A model generated the notes under the pieces. The model saw only the letters and a program-made list of their open reading frames with translations, made no database searches and was not told where the DNA came from. This document shows, piece after piece, positions 1 through 9,900 of a stretch of DNA of 64,000 nt. Made by a program: the position numbers and the translations under genes. The number at the start of each line of letters is the position of its first letter. Position 1 is the first letter of the stretch. The stretch spans positions 62,001 to 126,000 of the forward strand of contig WNNJ02001507.1 in assembly GCA_012934845.2 (NCBI GenBank). The letters run 5' to 3'. Origin of the DNA: Pomphorhynchus laevis (Eukaryota > Acanthocephala > Palaeacanthocephala > Echinorhynchida > Pomphorhynchidae).

Positions 1-279
1 TTGGTGAGGTTTTGAAGAAGAGGATGATATCAACTTTGTGGTCTGATTTTTGAGATCATTAATTTGTGCTAGGAGTTCATTGATTTGATATGTTTTGCAG
101 AGCCCACACGTGAAATAGCCACTGTTCACTGCCTGATATTCAATAGGGTGAACAAGAATGCTCCAGCATTGACAATCTTTTTGATCGCAAGCCACCTGTT
201 TTTAAGAATATTGCACTGTTTGGTCAGGGACACGCTGCTTTCAGCGATAGCTCTTGTTTGCCACCGTTATTTTCGTCAT
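1..279 (-). mobile_element. LINE (CR1-like) ORF1 N-terminus, leaves window on the left
   Basis: Read on the minus strand from an ATG at 279, one frame gives a cysteine-rich N-terminus (CDQKDC, then WSILVHPIEY, then YFTCGLC) followed by a helix-rich stretch (INELLAQINDLKNQTTKL) that looks like the start of a coiled coil. The cysteine spacing C-x4-C-x21-C-x2-C nearly matches the ORF1 N-termini at 31.3 kb and 35.7 kb, which is why I call this LINE ORF1 and not a host gene. Two in-frame stops lie between the ATG and the cysteine motif, so the copy is decayed. The rest of the element would lie left of base 1. Confidence 0.6.
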
Positions 280-464
280 TGTCGGCTTCATTATGGATGT
301 CCAATGATTATGTACTTTATGTTTCGTACTTCTCGTCCTAATGTAACTCGTACGCGAAAGTTGGTGTAAAGTAGGTTTGATTAATTGTAAGATAATCCCG
401 TAACTAGTCAAGCAATTCTATCGTATTATGGAATAGCCGTCAAAACTGTCAAGTTTCACAGCAG

Positions 465-557
465 TACGGTTGTCGTAAGATTACCGTAATTTTATCGTAA
501 GGTTGTCGTGAGTTGTCGTGAGGTTGTCGTAAGGTTGTCATGAGGTTATCGTGATTA
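465..557 (+). repeat. Short tandem repeat, about 11 bp unit (GGTTGTCGTGA)
   Basis: Seven or so degenerate units of GGTTGTCGTGA / GGTTGTCGTAA run head to tail. The last units (GGTTGTCATGA, GGTTATCGTGA) carry single changes, so the array is diverging. Confidence 0.7.
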
Positions 558-753
558 TGTTTTGTAAGTAGTGTATATATATTAGATCTCAAACTTGTGT
601 GTTTAAGGTCTTAAAATTTTTTGTTCCAAAAAATATTTTGATATTTTTAAAGATTAAATAAATATTTTTGGTTTATTAAAAATCAAAAAGTATAAAATCC
701 ACAGAGTAATGAAGCACTGAAATTATTTATAGTGAACACCAAATATTATATAT

Positions 754-759
754 TTTATT
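754..759 (-). promoter_or_regulatory. Candidate polyadenylation signal for the AKR gene
   Basis: AATAAA on the minus strand lies about 70 nt after the AKR stop codon (827-829). Position and orientation fit, but AATAAA is common by chance in DNA this AT-rich. Confidence 0.35.
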
Positions 760-826
760 TAAGAAACGTGTTATTTAAGTAAATTCAGCTAATTCATCAT
801 TAAATACTGTTTTCATCGATTGCGAA

Positions 827-901
827 TTATAATCCGGCTTCCCTTAGACTGTTTCTTGTCGGATCCCAAGTGCAACTCCAAGGTTTATCTCCAAGTGCAT
901 T
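827..901 (-). CDS. AKR exon 7 (C-terminal tail and stop)
   Basis: Encodes NALGDKPWSCTWDPTRNSLR, then EAGL and a stop. The acceptor sits after a T-rich tract (ATTATTTTTTAG). Phase and the WDPT-type tail fit the family. It is the least conserved exon, so this call rests on splice signals and frame. Confidence 0.78.
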   Translation of the reverse strand, partial: NALGDKPWSCTWDPTRNSLREAGL

Positions 902-3900
902 CTAAAAAATAATTGATTAATATTAATTGTGATCATTAATTAATAAATAATTAATTAATAATCAATATTATTATGACAAAATTCACAAAATTCAAAAATT
1001 AAGTTTATTCGATAAATTAATCTTTTTAGTAATTAAATATCAAATATAATAATTAATTCAATATATAATTATTTATAAATTATATTATTAATTAATTCAA
1101 TATATTATTAATTATATAAATATTATTAATTGTAAAATTTATTTTCTATTAAATTTGTAAAATGTTAAAAATGAAATTTCGAAAACAGTGAAGATCCGAA
1201 TGATTGTCAGCTAACATAATAGTAATGTAGCTTAGTGATGTTGACTTATATTAGGAAATGCTAACAAAGATTTTCATTTTGAGAACAATCGAATTCGAAA
1301 TAAGTTTAAAATAAACTTTTTAAATTTCAAAATTTTAAAGGATAAACTATTAGGATTTAAGAAAGTGTATATTAATGTCATTGATTTAAATAAAATGTGA
1401 GTAAATGAAATCATATAAATGCTAAACGGAATACATAAATGCTAGAGAAATATATGTCAAACTAACATATCTCCTCCCACTGTATCTCTTGCCTCTTCAA
1501 TCATCCCATAGTCCACAGTCTCACTTTCTTAGGATTCCATTTCGATGATCATCTTTCCCTTAAACACTTCGTCCGTGACAAGGCCGCTCGTCTAACTTAA
1601 TTCTCCGTGACATCCGCCGTATCTGCCCCCTTATCGACTTATGTTCCTGTATGTCTCTTCTTTCATCGTTTCTTTTCCCCAAAATCAATCACTGCCTCAG
1701 CATTTTCGCCAATTCTCCAAAAACCATCATCCTACACCTACAACGCATCATCAACTCCGCCGTTCGAGTGCTCATACGTCTTCGTCGCTTTGATTACACA
1801 TTGACATATCTTGTCAAACTCTCATGGCCTACAATCCACATCCGCATACAACTCCGCCTTCTTCTCCTCACTTTTCGTCTCATCGCTGTCGGCCCCCATC
1901 GTTCATCAACCTTCCTTTCTTAGACGACACTCGCCCCACCTCGCTATCGCTGCGTTCCTGACATACCCTCTTACTCCATGTTCCCAATTACTCCAACAAC
2001 TACGGTCTCCGATCCTTCCTCGTCGCCGCCTCACTCGCCTGGAATCAACTCTCTCTCGACGTCCGCCGCGCCCCCTCCTTTATCATATTCAAACACCTCC
2101 TCCGTTCACACCTTCTCGACACATGATTTAGACTTTTGTATTTTTTTCTTCGAAGTCATGTAAGCGTGCGCCGCCACGCATTTCCCACGTAAAAATAAAT
2201 CTATTTTTAAACAAAAGAAAAGGGAAAGTAAGTCAGGTAGAAAACGTCGCTAAGGATGGTTATAAAAATACAAAGCTTTTTAACTGAACAAAATCTCGAT
2301 ATACGTACCAGAGTGCGCATGTCAGCGTCGGGAATTAACCAATCAAACACTTGCATGTTTTCCAAAATTCGTTCTTTATTAGAGGATTTTGGAATTGTGA
2401 TAAAGTTGTTTTGCAAAGCCCATTTTATTAATATTTGAGCGTTAGTCTTTCCTAACCTTAAAAATATTCTTAATTACATTTAACAATATAATATCATAAA
2501 GCACATTATGTTACCCAAATACCTATACATTTTGAAATTCAATAGTTTCAAACATTTTATTTAAAAATTTAATAAGTGATCTTATGAATGTCAAACTAGG
2601 GTACAAAATGCTAACCAACAAAAATATTAAGTTGTGGATTACTACAACTACGTAAAAAAATGCGGTATCACTTTTCAAACTTCACGCTATCACAAGCGCG
2701 AAGCTCACAATTCAACAAAACGTCGCTCTTGCGTTTATTTCATATGTGCTTCTTCCCTTCTTCCCATCGTCATTATTACCTTGTAATAACAAAGCCCTGT
2801 ATCATGGACTTATCCGAATAAGCCCAGAATTTTTTGCATTCAATGAATAATGCGATTTGTAAAGTGAATAAAAAATTATTTTCAGCATCTTCCTCTACTA
2901 CTAACTTTAAATTTACAGGCGAATTTAAATGACCTTGTAAATTATGCCAAATGAATTTCAATCCGAACTTGATGTTCAAACCAATAAGATTTGTAAACCA
3001 TGTGCACAAAAAGATCAACTTTATAGTGAGATTCGTTTTACAAATCCAGTAAGAAGTTCTGCATCCACGACAGTAATATATGTTTGTATAAGTCCGTATT
3101 TTATCCACAACAGTAATATATGTTCGTATAAGTTCGTATTTCATCGACAACAGTAATATGTTTGTATAGCTCCGTTTTGCATCCACAACAGTAATATATG
3201 TTTGTAAAGGCCCGTATTCATCCACAACAGTAATATATGTTCGTATAAGTCCGTATTTCATCCACAACAGTAATATATGTTTGTATAAGTCCGTATTTCA
3301 TCCACAACAGTAATATATGTTTGTATAAATCCGTATTTCATCCACAACAGTAATATATGTTTGTATAGCTCCGTTTTGCATCCACAACAGTAATATATGT
3401 TTGTATAAGTCCGTATTTAATCCGCAACAGTAATATATGTTCGTATAAGTCCGTATTTTATCCACAACAGTAATATATGTTTGTATAAGTCCGTATATCA
3501 TCCACAACAGTAATATACGTTTGTATAAATCCGTATTTCATCTACAACAGTAATATATGTTTGTATAGCTCCGTTTTGCATCCACAACAGTAATATATGT
3601 TTGTATAAGTCCGTATTTCATCCACAACAGTAATATATGTTCGTATAACTCCGTATTTCATCCACAACAGTAATATATGTTCGTATAAGTCCGTATTTCA
3701 TCCAAAACAGTAATATATGTTTGTATAGCTCCGTATGTCATCCACAACAGTAATATATGTTCGTATAAGTCCGTATTTCATCCACAACAGTAATATATGT
3801 TCGTATAAGTCCGTATTTCATCCATAACAGTAATATATGTTCGTATAAGTTCGTATTTCATCCACAACAGTAATATATGTTTGTATAGTTCCGTTTTGCA

Positions 3901-6900
3901 TCCACAACAGTAATATATGTTCGTATAAGTCCGTATTTCATCCACAACAGTAATATATGTTCGTATAAGTCCGTATTTCATCCACAACAGTAATATATGT
4001 TTGTATAAATCCGTATTTCATCCACAACAGTAATAAAGGTCCAAATTGCATCCATAACCGTTTCTAAGAATTTGCATTTATCTACTAGTATGGATCCATT
4101 ATCACAAAATGCTCAATATATCATACTGTTTCCGATTTTACGATTTATAATTTTAGATTTTGTAAAATTAATTGAACGTAATTATCCGAAATTATTTGTA
4201 ATGTAAAATTTTAAATACGTCTTATCACAAAAGTGATTAGACGTATTATCACTTTTAAGACTTATTTTTTTAATTTGTAATTTTAATTACAAATCAACAA
4301 ATAGTAAATATTAAATTCTGAGTAATTATATAGGGATAAATTGATAATTTGTATACAAATTATCATATCCAAACAATCAGTAATTCAGTAATTAAAATGC
4401 TCATTGGAATCAATAATTAGTTAATCAGAAACAAACTTACTGTCTAGCGATTGATGTAATGACTGGGTCATTAATACGTTGTCCTTTAGTCAACGGAGAA
4501 TACGCGGTAAGTGATATTCCCTCTTTTCGGCAGTATTCAACTATATCACGTTTCTGTTGCCATGGATGTAACTCGATCTGATTATTGGAAGGCTTTGGTA
4601 AGGCTTTTAACTGCAGTGCCTTTAGGTGTTCAACACCAAAATTTGATACACCAACAGATCTAAACATCAATTTTACATATTAATCCCTCACTTAATGCAT
4701 AAGGATGATTAACAAGTTTGCAAATAAAACACCAGTTTTGGCTTGCCTTCGAAAGGTTTGACATTTTAGTAAAGACAAATAGATAAAGGCTAGTAAGGAT
4801 GTTATGTCGAATTTTTCGATCAAAATCAAAATTCATTTTCGACTATTTAAGAAATTACGGATCGCAGATAAAAACAACGTGAACTAATGTTTTGCTTAAA
4901 AAATTCTTAACAAATAAAATCGAAAACAAATAAAAATCAGAAAGAACTATCAATGTAGTTATAATCATATTCCAAATCCATTTAAGTATAATATATTATG
5001 TTTCACGACCGCCATGACTAATTTTTATCAATCAAATCAATATTTGTAGTAGTTCAGAAATCCTTCTTTAGCAGGTAAATATTTTCGAAATCCTAAAAAA
5101 GTTAGTGATTTTTGTCGAAATAAAACTATTGATAAAAGCGAAATTTAAAATATTCTAAAAATTTTAAAAAAGTTACTGATCTGAAGTTACTGAATTGTCA
5201 ATAGTATAACAATTTAAGAGCAATTTAATTGTAAATTTACTCTACGAATTTTTAATTTTTTATTTCAATTTTAAAAATCGATTTATTCACATTCAAAATT
5301 CAATGATAATTAAAAAATTTGTCAAATTAAATTTATTGAATAATTAAAATTATTAAATAATTAAATAATAGCTATTTTATTATTTAAATTTAAAAAATAG
5401 GTTGATGCATATTTTTATTTAAAAAAATAATTATTTTTTTTTATTTTGGTCTAAAAATAAAATTAACGAAAGTTATTTCTAAAAAGTAAATATCATTTTA
5501 CAAAGTTTTAGCAGCTTTAATAAATTTCGTTAACTAATTAATGTGATATAAGATTTATAACAGTTCTGACATTTAAATGAAGTTGAAGAGCATTAATACA
5601 TAAATAATAAATGTTTAGACTGTAAGAATTTAGTTACCTTACAATGCCACGTGATTTTAATTCATGTAAAGCTTCATAACATTCTTGTACGTGTCCTCCT
5701 TGAGGTGCGTGAATAAGATATAAATCGAAATATCCAATATTCGCTCTAAATCCAGCATTATTAATTTATTATAAAAACAATAAAACTAATATATTCTTAT
5801 TTCAATTGTTATTGTTTCAATTGCATTTTAAATATAATTTACAAGGTAAGGGATCATTCGAGGGTAACCAATTCTTTGTATGTTGGAAATAAAGTATCTT
5901 ATATGAAAAAAATGTTAGGAAACATAAATGTGAATTTTACGTATTGCCCGATAAATAAGTTATCACAAAAATTAATTTATATTTAGGAAACATTATTATG
6001 CTCACATTTATGAACTTATTTCAGATCGATGTCTGAAAGGTTATTTGCTCTGAAGAATGAATTCATGTTTAAGTACTTGACTTTATTTTAAACGATGAGC
6101 ACTCTTAATTTTAACTGGACAAAATATCGTTAATAGAACAACGAAAAACAAACCGTATAGAGATTTATTTTTAAATAATGCAAAGACAGAATATTTAAAG
6201 TATAATGAGTTCAGCACAATTATATTGTCGTTTTAATTGTCAACTCAATAAAAAAAGCAAATATTCAAATCTTAAACCACAAAAAAATATTTTTTCTATT
6301 CAAAGGAACATTTAAATAAATTACATTTGAATATTATTAATTAGATTAAAATATTGCAATTTAAACATTACAATTTCATTTGTTTATCGATTCAAATATA
6401 GCTAGAACGCTATCAAGTTGGATACTATCTTACACTGTTATCTTAAGGCATATTTATCCTAGGCTGATTCCTTACAACCTAGGTATCTACATATAATTTA
6501 TAATTTACAAACGGGTATGTATATATTCATATAACATTAAACATCAACAGTAGCCACAATATTGGGATATTGTGTTATTATTATATTCCAATGATATAAT
6601 ATTTCTTCAACATTCCAATATTGTATTGTAGCGTTTACAAAATAAGATGTTTAGCAACAGAAAAAAAATAATTTAAACGATAAAAATTAAGTATTAAATC
6701 ATTTAAAATTTTCGAGAAATTATACTAAATTAACTAATGACTTACTTTTCCCGCCAATTTCAATTCTGATTAAAGTAACGAGGAAGACTAAAACAGCATA
6801 AACTCTGCTGTTTTGACTTTTAATTCTCATCAGTAGGGGACTGCGGCACAACTGAAGTAAAAACTAAAGTAAACTAAAGTAATAGGGACGACTAAAACAG

Positions 6901-9900
6901 CATAAACTCTGCTGTTTCGACTTTTAACACTCATTAGTAAGAGGCTGTCGCACAATTGGATTGAAGTGCAGCATCACTAGACAGCTCAATAAGTCCTTAT
7001 AGTACATATCAATGTACTAGGAACTAACAATGGTGAGAGCATTCATCACGAATAATTTACTAACCAAGACCTAACAAGTAGGATTTAAAAGCACTCTTAT
7101 TGAGAACATACACCAAACTCCTTCATTGCTGGTGGTAATTAAATAAATGACTTAATTTTCCCGCCAGTTTCTATTCTAATTGAAGGAATCGGGAAGACAC
7201 AAACAGCATAAACTCTATGCTCTTTCGACTTTTGAGTATCATCAGTAGGGGCTGCTACACAACTGGTTTGAAGTGCTGCAATCCCTAGACAGGTAACAAT
7301 GAGTGAATCATTCGCTATTAATACTTTCACCAGTTTTATTTCCTAGTAAATGTATGTGTACTAGAAGGACTCATTGAGCAGTCTACAGATGATGAACTTC
7401 AATCTAGTTGTGCAGCAGCCCCCTACTAATGAGACTTACAAGTCGAAACAGCATATAGTCAGATTATGCTGTTTGATTCTTCCCGATTCCTGTATATTTA
7501 CAGTTATAATTAACTGTAAACAAATATTGTTGTTTAAAACAATATTTTTGTATATGTTTTATCTAATACATTTTGCAAAAGATGAAATTGTTTGAGAAAA
7601 CAATATTTATTACATTTAAATAGTAATTTAAATGTATCAATTTTATAATGTAATTACATTTACATAAAAAATAAACATTAAATATTTATTTCTATAAAAC
7701 AGCTCATATAATATAAATATTCGATATTGATTTCAATAGATCTCATTATCCTAATTATGAAAATCTATAATTAGAAATAATAAAATGTTTCGGTTTTATT
7801 TGCGTTTTAAGAAATCAAAAATTTAATTCAGTTATACATTACATTTGAAAATAATGATCATCTCCATTTTATTAAATATCCATCTCATGTTTATTAATTT
7901 GTAATTCGTCATACCTCTTCACGGCTTCTGAGCATGTTCGAATAGTATCTGTTCGACCACCTTTAGTACTCCATACTTTGGAGGTTATAAATACGTCCTC
8001 TCTGGCTAATCCACTTGATATCACCGCTTGACCAACGGATTCTTCATTACTACATGTTTACAAAATAAAGATAATAATTCTACTAAGACTAGTTTCATAG
8101 AATAAGACCTAACAAGACCTAACAAATAAATTGATCGTTCAAATTGATACTAAATCGTTTTGTAAAATTCCCCTAATGATAATCCCAAATGCTTTTGAAC
8201 TGACAATAATAAAACTAACGTGTTAGTTAAATTTAAATGACTATTTTTTATCCTGCACACTACATTAATCCTATATATAAGCCAAAAACAGTAGCTACAG
8301 TTCAGTATTGGTGGACCGGATCAGCTACTAATCCAATACCTATGTTTAACGTTTCGGTCCTTTTATTCGTCTCTTTTACATTTCGGTCCTGACATTAAAA
8401 CGACCGGAAACGTAAAACGTAGGTATTGGATCAGTAGCTTATTAGGTCCACTAATACTGAAATGTAGCATACTGCTGTTGGCATATACATAGGATTAAAG
8501 CAGCTTGCAGGATAAAAATAGTCATCAAAATTTCAATAGTAACAATGACAGCACATGTATAAAACTTAAAATTAACGTGTGAATTAGGACTTGCCGAAAT
8601 TATTCATAGAATTCTAGAGTAAAGTGTTTAATCTTTGATCCCTGGTAATATAAGGCAAATGCGCGCTAAATAGTGTACTTATACTTTATAATGCATTAAA
8701 CCATTGGGTAATTATTTATCTCATACGGTGAGTTGTGGAATTACATATTTGCCGCTTGCACAGATATGCGGTTATTATAATTTCAAAATGAGAAGTGAAA
8801 GTGTTTAACTAGTAGTGTTTAAGGCAAACAGAACAAAGAAAGCACTAGCCATATCAGTTTTTATACAGCTTGATTAACTCATCTACCTATGATCAGGCTT
8901 CAATCATATCGCTTTATAATATGATTAATAATTTTCATATTATCTCATAATATATTTTTTTATCTCATAATATATTTTTTATCTCATAATATTAAAATAA
9001 TAAAAATAGTAAAATTAAGTTACTTTAAATACTCAATTTTTGCTGCGATTTCTAGATTCATATGCAAATGAGGCATTATTCCAATTTTGGGCATAGTACG
9101 AGATTAACTGATTAAAACACAAATGTCCATCATTGACCGAGTTCTTCTATAGTGATATAGAACTTATAATATATAAAATAATAAATATTTTTTAAAAAAC
9201 ATGCATTTTGCATTAAAAAAGAACAGGTACATTCATTTTGGCACGAATTTATAAAACTGAATGACGGAACGAAAGCCCAGAAGGCACATTGAGGCAGCAC
9301 GACAAAGAATAAACAGAATTGCTGGCTTTAAACGGCATATGCGGAATGCGTAATTTCTGTTAGAATTCATCGATTGTAGTTGAGCGATAATACTTTCCGC
9401 GCATTATCACAAAAATCACCAGAGACTAAGAAAACCAACAGAATTAAGGTACCGTGTTCTAGAAGAAATACGCTCTCGTCATATTTAGACTATTTCGCTC
9501 TGTATGATAGTTGAATGCACTAGACATCGATGAGTAGTACAGAACAATAAAATAATAAATATTAATAATAAATGTTTAAATAATATTAAAATAATTAAAA
9601 TATATTTAAATAATAAATATTAAAATAAAAACATCAGTAACATCTTAAATCATACCCATAGAATTCTGCAGTATCAATATGACGATATCCATTATCCAAA
9701 GCGAATTTAATTGTGCTAACACATTGAGGACCTATAAAAACAAGCGGTACGATTATTTTATACTGATTTAAAACACCATATACGTAGTTAGTTTTCTGAT
9801 TTATTCTACTGACAAGTTATTATTGACCTGTGGACTTTGTTTTCACTGTAATACGACCTCTGTCGGAAATACTGAAACTATGCATTATTGATACGACATT

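Larger units (their letters stand above)
280..826. other. Spacer between LINE 5' end and the AKR gene end
   Basis: This holds the probable 5' untranslated part of the minus-strand LINE (about 280-460), an 11-bp repeat at 465-557, and AT-rich DNA that probably contains the 3' UTR of the aldo-keto reductase gene. I see no other gene. Confidence 0.5.

Noticed and set aside
85-369. 94-codon plus-strand open frame at the left edge
   Set aside because: The opposite strand reads as LINE ORF1 with a recognisable cysteine motif, so this frame is a shadow.
2776-3987. Open frames on the minus strand with repeated RTYTNIYYC-type peptides
   Set aside because: They arise from the 40-bp minisatellite: three units make 120 bp, so any frame without a stop stays open. 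They are not a gene.
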